Of a stretch of DNA of 64,000 nucleotides, positions 1-9,829 are shown one piece after another. The first letter of the stretch is position 1; each line of letters begins with the position of its first letter. The stretch spans positions 14,012,001 to 14,076,000 of the forward strand of contig NC_135141.1 in the NCBI RefSeq assembly GCF_051014445.1, in the 5' to 3' direction. A program made the position numbers and the translations under genes. The DNA comes from Colletes latitarsis. Its lineage: Eukaryota > Arthropoda > Insecta > Hymenoptera > Colletidae. The notes beneath the pieces are model-generated. The model had not been told where the DNA came from and did no database searches. It worked only from the letters and a program-made list of their open reading frames with translations.

Positions 1-356
1 AAAATTTAAGCACCCACCCCCTTGTCGATTTTCCTTAAAAATTCGTTTTTGATTTTTAATAATTTCGCTTGACGTGCTACAGAAAAGTTGTCTAATACTT
101 TTTTGTAGGTACCTATGGGCTCTACTTCAGAAAAAAGTTTCATTGAAATATAATCACTATTATAGGAGTTATGGCTGTTTGAAAATTAGACCATTATTAT
201 GGGGTTTTTCTAACATTACGGGGCCAAGGAACAACCTTTCCAGTATTTTTATAATTGTTACATATTCTACACTAAAATACGCGGCATTTGGCTTTTCGAA
301 CATTAAAATCGTCCAATCCGTTCAGAAGTTATGGTGTTTTATAGATTCGCATGAAA

Positions 357-2762
357 GGGTCTAGCCGAATAAGCATGGTAAAAGTGCCCCCAAACCAAAT
401 TGAACGGGGTAATACCACTCGATAGGTGGTTCGAAGAAACCCCTTTTCCCAAAGTTTCAATCCGGTATCTCTACTACAGGGGTAATTACGGGGTGAAAAT
501 CATTTTTTGATTTATCCTTAATATCTCCCGTTCTACTCAATTAAAGATTATGAAAAAAATTATGGTTATTCTATCGATTGATGTACATGTTTAAGAATTT
601 TTTCAGAATTTTTGGATGCAAATTCGATTTTTAAAAAATTCGAAAATATTTTAACCGTCGATTTTCTGTCGAAGTTATCAAGTGACCACATTTCTTTTTA
701 TACAGTATAAAGCTCTCAAAAGAATTAGTAATCCCTAATTTTTTCAGATTTTTCGAAGGGGTGGAACGTAGTGAAAAAAATAAAAAATGATTAAAAAATA
801 GTGAAAAAGCTTTATATTGTCTTAATTACTTACGTGACCATGCTCATATTTTTACAGCTATAGCGTAACATTATGACTACTAATGCGTAATTTTTTCAGA
901 TTTTTTGGAAAAGTGCATTATTGTTAAATAAATATGAACTCATATTTCCTACGTCTTCATACCAAAAAAGGCCGCACATGCTTTCAAAATAGATATAATT
1001 AAAATATATTTGTTTACATACTTTGTTAACTGGTCGCTAGATGTAGTTTCAAATATGTACGTGTGATACTGGACTCGTGTTGATTAGAACCACTACGGCG
1101 CTGATCATTTTGGTACAGCATCCTTGTGTATATAATATATAAAATTAATATTATAATATATATAATATATATTATATACATGAAGTTTTTTAAATATTCC
1201 TTAAATATTTTTGCTTTAATTAAAATAAATGATCTAAACAAGGTTTACCTGCTATTATTTTTATTGCCAGCATTAATAACTCGGTTTGTTCTTCAATCTT
1301 CATCGCTGTCATCATTTATTACAGGATTTACTGTTTCATTTTCAAATAATTTACTCAGTATTTCTGCAGGTTTTATTATTTTTGAAGTGTATCTGGCATT
1401 CGATAGATAATAAATTATCGCAGCTATATGGGAGCAGCATCCAATTGTCCTGTTACCACTTGCACATTCGCAAAAATATCGTCTAATTCCCGAGTAGCCC
1501 GTTGAATTTGATGTATAGTCTTTGTAGCACTTGTACAGTTTTTTATTAATATGTCGTGATTGCACTTTGAACTGAACTATATTTTCCTTTTGTTTTAGAT
1601 AACTGAAGTTTATTTCATTTCGTTCATTCATTATTTGGGCAAGATAGGATATTGCTTGGGAAAATTGATACGATCCCGTAAAAAATATTTTTAGATCTTG
1701 TTCGGTCATTTCTGGGAAGTCGAGTAAATCGGTTACTGTTATTTTCTTGAATGCAGCACTGTGAGGAAGGACACAGAACTTACCCCAGAACCGTCAAAAG
1801 CAAAACTTCTAACATATATATAGCTATGTGTTGTAACCACGCTGTGTGCATCTATGTGCTTTTTAATATAATAAAATATTATATTTAGAATATTGTTTGC
1901 GTTAGTCTCATCCTCATCTTTATGTTTATCAGTACATAATATTATTCAGATTGAGACAAAATGTTGGCAATGTCGCGCATGGTTTATCGAAATGATCAGC
2001 GCATCGCGCCGCGCCGCGCCGTAATGGTTTTAATCAACAGGAGTCCAGTATCACACGTACATATTTGAAATTACATCTAGCGACCAGTTGACAAAGTATG
2101 TAAACAAATATATTTTAATTATATCTATTTTAAAAGCATGTGCGGCCTTTTTTTGGTATGAAGAAGTAGGAAATATGAATTCATATTTATCTAACAATAA
2201 TGCACTTTTCCAAAAAATCTGAAAAAATTACGCATTAATAGTCATAATGTTACGCTATAGCTGTAAAAATATGAGCATGGTCACGTAAGTAATTAAGACA
2301 ATATAAAGCTTTTTCACTATTTTCTAATCATTTTTTATTTTTTTGACTACGTTCCACCCCTTCGAAAAATCTGAAAAAATTAGGGATTACTAATTCTTTC
2401 GAGAGCTTTATACTGTATAAAAACAAATGTGGTCACTTGATAACTTCGATAAAAAATCGACGGTTAAAATATTTTTGAATTTTTTAAAAATCGAATATGC
2501 ATCCAAAAATTCTGAAAAAATTCTCAAACATGTACATCAATCGATAGAATAACCATGATTTTGTTCATAATCTTTAATTGAGTAGAACGGGAGATATTAA
2601 GGATAAACCAAAAAATGATTTTCACCCCGTAATTACCCCTGTAGTAGAGATATCGGATTGAAACTTTGGGAAAAGGGGTTTCTTCGAACCACCTATCGAG
2701 TGGTATTAACCCCGTTCAATTTGGTTTGGGGGCACTTTTACCATGCTTATTCGGCTAGACCC
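357..2762. mobile_element. Family B element B1 (GGGTCTAGCC termini) with long inverted arms
   Basis: It begins GGGTCTAGCCGAATAAG at 357 and ends with the inverse, CTTATTCGGCTAGACCC, at 2762. The subterminal block (GTGCCCCCAAACC) is shared with B2 and B3 but is clearly diverged. Arms are about 755 bp. The centre holds an AT-rich stretch (1125-1175) and a SWIM-domain gene fragment on the minus strand. No clean target duplication can be read because both flanks are inverted copies of each other. Confidence 0.7.
1293..1766 (-). pseudogene. SWIM zinc-finger protein fragment inside element B1
   Basis: The frame reads on the minus strand from about 1766 to a stop at 1293-1295, with a first ATG at 1709. 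About 45 residues before the end of the conserved part is a SWIM-type zinc finger of the form CxC...CxH: YFCECASGNRTIGCCSHIAA. The tail is acidic (DDSDED). The frame continues upstream of the ATG (KKITVTDLLDFPE), to a possible 3' splice site (cctcacag) at about 1767, and a GGTAAGT donor-like site lies at about 1785-1791. It is therefore probably the last exon of a longer protein. SWIM fingers bind DNA or protein and occur in several transposon-encoded proteins; the placement in the centre of B1 suggests this is B-family cargo. No transposase core was seen. Whether it is expressed is unknown. Confidence 0.6.
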
Positions 2763-3870
2763 TTTCATGCGAATCTATAAAACACCACAACTTCTGAACG
2801 GATTGGACGATTTTAATGTTCGAAAAGCCAAATGCCGCGTATTTTAGTGTAGAATATGTAACAATTATAAAAATACTGGAAAGGTTGTTCCTTGGCCCCG
2901 TAATGTTAGAAAAACCCCATAATAATGGTCTAATTTTCAAACAGCCATAACTCCTATAATAGTGATTATATTTCAATGAAACTTTTTTCTGAAGTAGAGC
3001 CCATAGGTACCTACAAAAAAGTATTAGACAACTTTTCTGTAGGACGTCAAGCGAAATTATTAAAAATGAAGAACGAATTTTTAAGAAAAATCGACAAGGG
3101 GGTAGGTGCTTAAATTTTTCGGAGAAATTGGAAAGTTTCAAATTGTTCTGGAAAAATTATTTTTGGTTGCGGGAGTCAATTATAATCATTTTTGGTGAAT
3201 AGATATACCCCCCAAATCCAACGCATTTTCAAACAAAAAAAATTCTTTACTGAAAATGTATCGTGAGGCCAGAAATGGTACCCCGAAAGTTGCATATCTT
3301 TAAAACGTCATAACTTCTGAACGAATTGAACGATTTTAATATTTAAAAAAGCAATCAACGCGTATTTTAATGAAGAATATGTAGAAATTCTAAAAATATA
3401 GGAAAAGTTGATCCTTGACCCCGTAAAATGCGAAAAACCCTATAAAAATGGCACAATTTTCAAACGTCCGTAACTCATACAATAGTGAACGTATTTAATT
3501 GAAATTTAGTAGAGAACTAGAGCTCACAGATACCTACAAAAAAGTGTTAAACAACTTTTCTGTGCAACGTCCACCAAATTTATTAAAAATGGAAAACGTA
3601 TTTTTAGGAAAAATCGACAGGAGGTAGGTGCCTAAATTTTTCGGTGAAATTGAAAAGTTTTAAATCGTCCTGGAAAAATTTTCTTCACTTTCGACTTCAC
3701 TTTTCAATCACTTTCGAGAAAAAGATTCAGTATTGGTGGAACTTTAAACGTTAATAACTTCTTAACAAAGTCACCATCAACAAATTGGTATTCTTGATTT
3801 TCGTCTTATTTTGGCTTCTAAAATCCCTCATTAAAATTTTCTCCCAGGGGTGGCCGAACACCCTGTATAT

Positions 3871-4992
3871 GGTACACTATTGTCCAAAAGTTTAGAAGCA
3901 GTCATAGTTTTTAATATTATAAAACACAATATTCTTTCGTTATTAGATATTTAGTTATTTACGATAAGTTGTCTTGTCGTGCCCCAGTTAAAATGATCTA
4001 AAAAGATAATATTGATCTCGTAGAAAATTTGACGAATTTGGTTTGACCTATACATATATGGTACACTACTGTCCAAAAGTTTAGAATCAGTCATAGTTTT
4101 TAATATTAAAAACACAATATTCTTTTGTTATTAGTTATTTAGTTATTTACGATAAGTTGTCTTGTCGTGCCCCAGTTAAAATGATCTAAAAAGATAATAT
4201 TGATCTCGTAGAAAATTTGACGAATTTGGTTTGACCTATACATACATGATATACTACTTTCCAAAAGTTTAGAAGCAGTCATAGTTTTTAATATTATAAA
4301 ACACAATATTCTTTTGTTATTAGATATTTAGTTATTTACGATAAGTTGTCTTGTCGTGCTCCAGTTAAAATGATCTAAAAAGATAATATTGATCTCGTAG
4401 AAAATTTGACGAATTTGGTTTGACCTATACATACATGATGTACTACTTTCCAAAAGTTTAGAAGCAGTCATAGTTTTTAATATTAAAAACACAATATTCT
4501 TTTGTCATTAGTTATTTAGTTATTTACGATAAGTTGTCTTGTCGTGCTCAGTTAAAATGATCTAGAAAGATAATATTGATCTCGTAGAAAATTTGACGAA
4601 TTTGGTTTGACCTATACATACATGATATACTACTCTCCAAAAGTTTAGAAGTAATCATAGTTTTTAATATTAAAAGCACAATATTCTTTTGTCATTAGTT
4701 ATTTAGTTATTTACGATAAGTTGTCTTGTCGTGCCCCAGTTAAAATGATCTAAAAAGATAATATTGATCTCGCAGAAAATTTGACGAATTTGGTTTGACC
4801 TATACATACATGATATACTACTTTCCAAAAGTTTAGAAGTAATCATAGTTTTTAATATTATAAAACACAATATTCTTTTGTTATTAGAGTTCCATGACCC
4901 ATTTCCCAATGATTAGTTGCCTTGTCGTGCCCAGTTAAGATGATCTAAAAAGATAATATTGATCTCGTAGAAAAGACGAATTTGGTTTGGCC
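3871..4992. repeat. Tandem array of six ~188-bp units
   Basis: The motif tccaaaagtttagaa recurs at 3883, 4072, 4260, 4449, 4636 and 4824, a period of 187-189 bp. Each unit also has tcttgtcgtgc and ttgatctcgtagaaaa blocks. The last unit is shortened and altered. The array begins 5 bp after the end of A1. The unit start (TACACTACTGTCCAAAAGTT) resembles a Tc1-like terminus, but no transposase accompanies it. Confidence 0.9.
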
Positions 4993-5252
4993 AGTGAAAT
5001 GTATTAAAACGAAAGAATGTAGGTTGACAGTAAGTGGTAGGTGGCAGTAAATAGGTAATTTACTCTATTCTTGAACAAAGGTCGAATTGAAATAAAGGAT
5101 TAAACGATAAAAAGAAACCGTGAAATACGTAGAAAAGATTCCGTGGTTAATGCACGGCTTGAGCAAATATATTACTTGATGGGTAAGCCGACTAACATGA
5201 CATAAATGTAATTGGTGTTACATAGGGGTGGAGGAAGCCTAAGACTAGGACA

Positions 5253-5657
5253 ATGTTACCACCGATGAGTGGAAAACTGTCAACTCCTAAGCAAACTCCC
5301 CCGAAAAGCCTGAGTGTTGCTCCGGTAGAAAGCCCGCTAGTACCTTCAGAACCATTAGCTTCGACCTCCGCCTGTGTCTCCACTTCCGCTTCTGCCTCTA
5401 TTTCGCCTCCTCCAGTAGTTTCCGTTATTAAATCACCGCCGTCCGACCGTGATGTTACCACTCCTACGCAACCCTCGTCGAGTCCACAGAAGACTCCAGC
5501 AAAAAATTCTCCCTCATCCCCTCAGAGTCTCAAGGAATCGAGCAACAAGGTGAAAAAGGTGCCCTTTCAATTCAATTACACGAGTCTATCTTTTTCTTCT
5601 TCTGCTACTGTTGCTGCTGATGATATCGCTACTGTTCCTTCTTCTGTTTTTTCCTAG
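5253..5657 (+). CDS. Ser/Pro/Thr-rich open frame of unknown function
   Basis: This is a 134-residue frame starting at ATG 5253 (a second ATG is four codons on). It is dominated by Ser, Pro, Thr, Ala and Val, with runs such as STSACVSTSASASISPPP and a short basic patch (NKVKKV) near residue 100. No domain is recognised. Composition is less AT-rich than its surroundings, which is unusual here. It could be the disordered N-terminus of a retroelement ORF1 or gag protein, a host first exon, or chance. The frame runs into a short dispersed repeat (5656-5830), which supplies its stop. No promoter or splice signal could be assigned. Confidence 0.25.
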   Translation: MLPPMSGKLSTPKQTPPKSLSVAPVESPLVPSEPLASTSACVSTSASASISPPPVVSVIKSPPSDRDVTTPTQPSSSPQKTPAKNSPSSPQSLKESSNKVKKVPFQFNYTSLSFSSSATVAADDIATVPSSVFS

Positions 5658-5830
5658 AGGTGTGCGGGTACCCGACAGTTCCGGTTCGTGTCGGGAGTCG
5701 AGAAATTTGCAAATTGTAATCAAAAAGCCGAGACGAGTCGGAAATACAAAAGTCTGTAACATTCTAGTAGCTGAATCTTGGCGTCGTGGGTCGGCCGATT
5801 TTTCAATGGAATTCTTTCACGTTTTTGAAT
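5656..5830 (+). repeat. Short dispersed repeat (copy 1)
   Basis: It starts ctagaggtgtgcgggtac and includes gaatcttggcgtcgtggg. A second copy lies in the opposite orientation at 14005-14112, where ctagaggcgtgcgggtac and gaaccttgtgtcgcgag align with it. The family is not identified. Confidence 0.5.
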
Positions 5831-5889
5831 GTTTTTTTACTCTAAGTGTAATCTATCAAAAATAGACGTGGGTCGTTCGATAAGTAAGG

Positions 5890-6780
5890 AGACAAATGTT
5901 TTTCGATTCAGCCAATTAAACAGTGAACAATATATTAAGGGAGTATTGCTGTCTAGGCTGTCATTTCTTTAGCCTTTCTTTGTGATTTTTTTTTTAACGA
6001 CAGGTAGGTTGTTTTGCAGTGACATTTTGCAGATATATTTATTCGTCTTATAGGTATGCACAGTAATTTTTTCAACAAAAAATATTAAAAATTGCGAGAG
6101 TTATAGCTTCTTGTTTAAAAAAAACGCATTTAATCTGGCTTACATGATATTTCAAGATCTAGCAGACCGATTGACTTGAAATTTGGAGAGAATATTCAGC
6201 AGAGATGCCTTTATAGCTGGAACTAGAGATTTAAAAAAATATTGAGTTTTACTATTTTTTTCGATACGCTAAAGATAAAAGAACGATTAACAAATAGAAA
6301 TTTGAAACTTGAAGCGTCGCCATTTCTTTATTTATCAGGATTTTGACTTCTCCCTGGTTCCTGCTATAACTACAACCTTCCTTATGAAGATACATTAACT
6401 CTCTCTATTTCAAATTATCTGGAATCCTGGAAGCCATTGGAGCACCTTTTCCAAAAGAGCCATTAAATAAGAAGCTATAATTTCCACTATTTTTAATATT
6501 TTTCCATGAAAAAAATATCGTACATGCTTAGAAGATGAATAAATATATCTACAGAGTCTCAGTGCAAAACAACCTATCTATCATTAAAAAAAAAAATCTC
6601 AAAAAGTGTGATCACAGTCTAGACAGCAATACCTCCTTAAGCTAATGGAAGATGGGCTAAATAAGTCTCGTATTACAGGCAGTAATTATGTTTTCTAGTA
6701 GGACAATAATGCGATACATAGTGCAAAGTCTGTTAAAATATATAGTTTTCGAATATTAACTTAATATTATTGCACACATT
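5890..6780 (+). pseudogene. Tc1-like transposase relic split by element C1
   Basis: Before C1 the frame reads QLNSEQYI; directly after C1 it continues KLMEDGLNKSRITGSNYVF, then two stops, then DNNAIHSAKSVK. This is the segment leading to and including the second catalytic Asp of a Tc1-like DD34E transposase (usual form: F-Q-Q-D-N-A-x-x-H). The two stops sit where Gln-Gln is expected, so TAG for CAG is the simplest reading. C1 sits in a TTAA that is part of the coding frame. The rest of the gene is not recognisable. It is an old, dead copy. Confidence 0.6.
5935..6640. mobile_element. TTAA-target element C1 (~706 bp, no gene)
   Basis: TTAA at both ends (5935-5938, 6637-6640). Left terminus GGGAGTATTGCTGTCTAG, right terminus CTAGACAGCAATACCTCC. 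There are five copies of this family in the window. The interior has no convincing frame; the short 60-75 codon frames found in the copies are not conserved in their length or frame. A TTAA target with precise duplication is typical of piggyBac-like and some other families; the mobilising enzyme is not present. Confidence 0.85.
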
Positions 6781-7157
6781 TGGATAACCCTGATGAAAAA
6801 CGCATGTGAGAATGGAAACCAATATAATATAAGATATTACCTAATTAAAAGAAAGTATTATTAAAAATAGGAACTTTTTAAAATAAGAATGCATTAGAAA
6901 ATTGTTTAAATCGAGTCGAGACCGATACATTTCAGCCATTGTCACAGAGACCGAATATTCCATCGTCTCAACAAGGATCTTTGAGAGAACTTAAACTGTT
7001 GTATTCCTCTTAATAATACTTTATTAATGTCGGAATACTAGGTTAACGGCGTACAAATACAATTTTACTATTCGTTGTCTTAGACTAAAAGCTTGCGCGT
7101 TCGTGTGACTGTCGAGAATCAGAATCAGAGTGTCCATTTTGGGAAAAGTGCAGGATA
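6781..7157. other. No recognisable feature
   Basis: AT-rich sequence between the Tc1-like relic and M1a. No frame, repeat or RNA was recognised. Confidence 0.5.
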
Positions 7158-7159
7158 TA

Positions 7160-8940
7160 CAGGGTGGGGCAGTAACTATTAGCACCTCAAATATCTTGGA
7201 AACTATAAGTTTCACAGAAATATTTGCTAAAGTAAATTGCACAGTACGAAGGGCGCTATTGGGTGGCGATAATAGTTTTTTTGCAGCTGGAGGTACTTCG
7301 GACATTTCAAGGTCACATCCATTTTTTTTAAATGGATCGGTATGTTTTTGCTTCCGTATCACGATAGAGGATCTTAAAACGAGTTCAACGACCTGTTACA
7401 CAAGGTCATTGAAGGTCATAGAAAGTAGAGAAAGGCGATAATACTTACGGTTTTGGTAGTAAATGAAACATGTTTATAGTAGGTGTTCGAAATGATGACC
7501 ATCACTGTCAATGCACCGTTGGATTCTTTTTACGATTGATCGACTTGCAAGTCTTACAGCGTCAGAACTTATTGATGCACAGGCTGCAATAATTCGCTGT
7601 TGCATATCGTCAGATGTAGTTGGTACTTCTTTGTACACTTTCTCTTTCAGTGTTCCCCACAGAAAGAAATCTAAAGGTGTTATGTCTGGTGAACGAGCTG
7701 GCCACGATATTGGATTCGAAATTTTTCATCGAGTTCCCTTCGCGCAATCGATGAATAATGTGCTGGGCATCCATCATGTTGATACCACATGGTTTGTCGT
7801 GTAAATAAAGGTAACTCTTCTGGCAAAAGACCCAATGTATCCTTAATAAAATTAGCATAGACGTTGCCATTGAAATTTCCATTGATAAAATAAGGTCCAA
7901 TAATTTGATCACCTATGATACCGCGCCATACATTCACAGACCATTGTTTTTCATGTTCAACCTGTCGCAGCCAATGTGGATTTTCCGCTGCCCATAAATG
8001 CAGGTTATGCAAATTAACATTCCCGTGATTCGTGAATGTTGCTTGATCAGTAAATGAGACGGTATTAAAAAAAAGCTCATTGTTTTGAATCTGACGTATA
8101 GCCCATCGAGAAAACTCAACGCGATTCATGAAGTCGTTCCCATGCAATTCTTGGTGAAGACTAACGTGATGTGACGGTGCAAAATGCGAAGTACGCTCCT
8201 CCTACTAATGCCAGATTCGCGTTCAATTTGTCGCCAACTAATATGAGAATTTCTAGAGCACACCGATTTCCATTTCTTCGTTAATTACTCGTTTCTGGCG
8301 TTCACTTTTACGAACACTTAAACTACCGGTTTGCCTATGTTTATCATACACATTTTTAAATGTTTGACGCGAAGGCTGAGACCGATGTGGATATCGTTCA
8401 GTATACAAGTTTTTTGCCCTTACAGAATTTTGTTGGCATTCGCCATAAATAAGAAGCGTATCAAGCTGCTCTTGAAACGGATACATCGTGCCGGATTGAC
8501 CGATTTATCGATACTAATCTTATGATGTTTATCTTACTCTGCAAACTATTAAAGTGTCCTTCAAGCAGTGTTTATTCTCAGTGAAGTAAACGGTAAGCAT
8601 TACGCATTCCTCTACTGTTGACAATACGTATGTTTCATTTACTACCAAAACCGTAAGTATTATCGCCTTTTTCTACTTTCTATGACCTTCGATGACCTTG
8701 TGTAATAGGTCGTTGAACTCGTTTTAAGATCCTCTATCGTGATACGGAAGCAAAAACATACCGATCCATTAAAAAAAGTGGATGTGACCTTGAAATGTCC
8801 GAAGTACCTCCAGCTGCAAAAAAACTATTATCGCCACCCAATAGCGCCCTTCGTACTGTGCAATTTACTTTAGCAAATATTTCTGTGAAACTTATAGTTT
8901 CCAAAATATCTGAGGTGCTAATAGTTACTGCCCCACCCTG
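7160..8940 (-). mobile_element. Mariner-like element M1a, full length
   Basis: It begins CAGGGTGGGGCAGTAACTAT at 7160 and ends with the inverse at 8940, with TA on each side (7158-7159, 8941-8942). Inverted arms are about 310 bp (to about 7472 and from about 8629). Total 1781 bp, the same length as M1b. It holds one transposase pseudogene on the minus strand. Confidence 0.9.
7474..8486 (-). pseudogene. M1 mariner-like transposase, frame-disrupted
   Basis: It starts MYPFQEQLDTLLIYGECQQN, an N-terminal helix-turn-helix region of the DUF4817 kind found in insect mariner-like transposases, followed by WRQIERESGISRRSVL-type second helix-turn-helix sequence in another frame. The core shows FTDQATFTNHG (first catalytic Asp), YQHDGCPAH (second Asp) and, after a frame change, WPARSPDITPLDFFLW with the third Asp. 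With the frame corrected the second-to-third spacing is 34 residues. Frame breaks occur after EEMEIGVL and before WPARSPD, at the same places as in the other M1 copies. It therefore cannot make a full protein. Confidence 0.85.
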
Positions 8941-8942
8941 TA

Positions 8943-9467
8943 TATGCAGGACTGGAAAAGAGGGAAAGGTAGGGAGAGAAAAGGGCGAGACAGTGAGAGC
9001 TTGCAAAAATGAGTCAGTGGTCAAGGTTCAGGTGTGAGGATAAGTATGGAAAAGAATTTGAGACATACTGGCGTAAACATAGTGATACATACTCGTATAC
9101 AACAAAACACTAGTTTTTAATTAGATGTAATAGTCAACTGATTTTCTTTTAGCTGTGCACGCGTGACTGAAACATGGCGAAACATGATCATTGTTTATTC
9201 TATCCCTACTATTGTTTATGCGAAATAACGATCGTGTAGCGTTTCACACTTGAAGATACAGTATTGTCTCTATACAGTTCTTGTAGAAGCGACGTTCTCG
9301 GGGCTGAACGCTCGGCTATATCGTGGACGAGAAACGATTCTTGATTCTTTGTTGACGCCTACTGGAGGCGGCGAGTGTAGAAAAGGACAGCGAGCATATG
9401 ACAAAGAGGGACTGCGCCCGAGCATCGCCGATTTGCTATCGCTTCCTTTGCTTCGGGTCCGCTGTAG
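8943..9467. other. No recognisable feature
   Basis: Sequence between M1a and the hairpin at 9468. It is somewhat more GC-rich from about 9280. No reliable exon or promoter element can be named. Confidence 0.4.
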
Positions 9468-9612
9468 CGAAACACAGGCGATGTTTACGCGAGCCTATAC
9501 CGAATCGGTGTTCTAATTCTGACCTCCACCTCTCTTGATAGAGGTCGCAGAATGAAATACTGATTCTGGATAGGCTCCCGTAAACAGCGCCTGTGTTTCG
9601 ATACAGGCGACG
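9468..9612. repeat. Imperfect GC-rich hairpin
   Basis: The block cgaaacacaggcgatgttta at about 9477 is matched in reverse by taaacagcgcctgtgtttcg at about 9583-9602, with further pairing through agcctatacc / ggataggct. Stem about 50 nt, loop about 40 nt, with mismatches. The embedding region (9290-9640) is clearly more GC-rich than the rest. It could be a worn short palindromic element or part of a regulatory region. Confidence 0.6.
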
Positions 9613-9829
9613 TGGAGTCACCTGAGCGATGCATGCCTTTGATCGCTTATTGCGTTAGTAAATGGAACGTAAATTGTATATCGTATTTGGTGTCATTTTA
9701 ATCAGAAAAGTGTCACGAGTATGTTGATGAAGTTTGAAGAAAGGAAGAAGAAAAATAAAGATAAATTTCGTTGTTGATTTATTATTGTATATGTACTAGT
9801 GAAATCGTATCATAACTTCAGTACATATA

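Larger units (their letters stand above)
1..3117. repeat. Large inverted repeat, arms about 1.1 kb
   Basis: Bases 1 to about 1113 are matched in reverse complement by about 1995 to 3117. The start (aaaatttaagcacccacccc) pairs with the block ending at 3117, and the inner arm around 1030-1112 (ggtcgctagatgtag) pairs with 2040-2090. The outer 356 bp of each arm are family A sequence and the inner part is B1. The A flank on the left is therefore inverted relative to the A flank on the right, so the palindrome extends beyond the ends of B1. The spacer is 1114-1994. Confidence 0.85.
1..3865. mobile_element. Family A element A1, left end outside window, carrying nested B1
   Basis: The right end reads CCCAGGGGTGGCCGAACACC then CTG at 3865, followed by TA, and is the inverse of the CAGGGTGTTCGGCC ends of the other A copies. 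The body holds the same A-type modules (the stretch around 3305-3330 about a gene-less 'cataacttctgaacg' block, and the ctgtgcaacgtc block near 3560). It contains no gene of its own. From 1 to 3117 it is a near-perfect palindrome centred on element B1. It is probably non-autonomous; the left terminus must lie upstream of base 1. Confidence 0.75.

Noticed and set aside
3871..4992. Regular 188-bp repeats considered as a CRISPR-like array
   Set aside because: The whole unit is repeated without unique spacers, and the setting is an insect nuclear genome; it is a tandem repeat.
9240..9650. Host promoter or CpG-rich first exon
   Set aside because: GC is raised and a hairpin is present, but no TATA, initiator or splice-supported exon could be shown; kept only as a hairpin.
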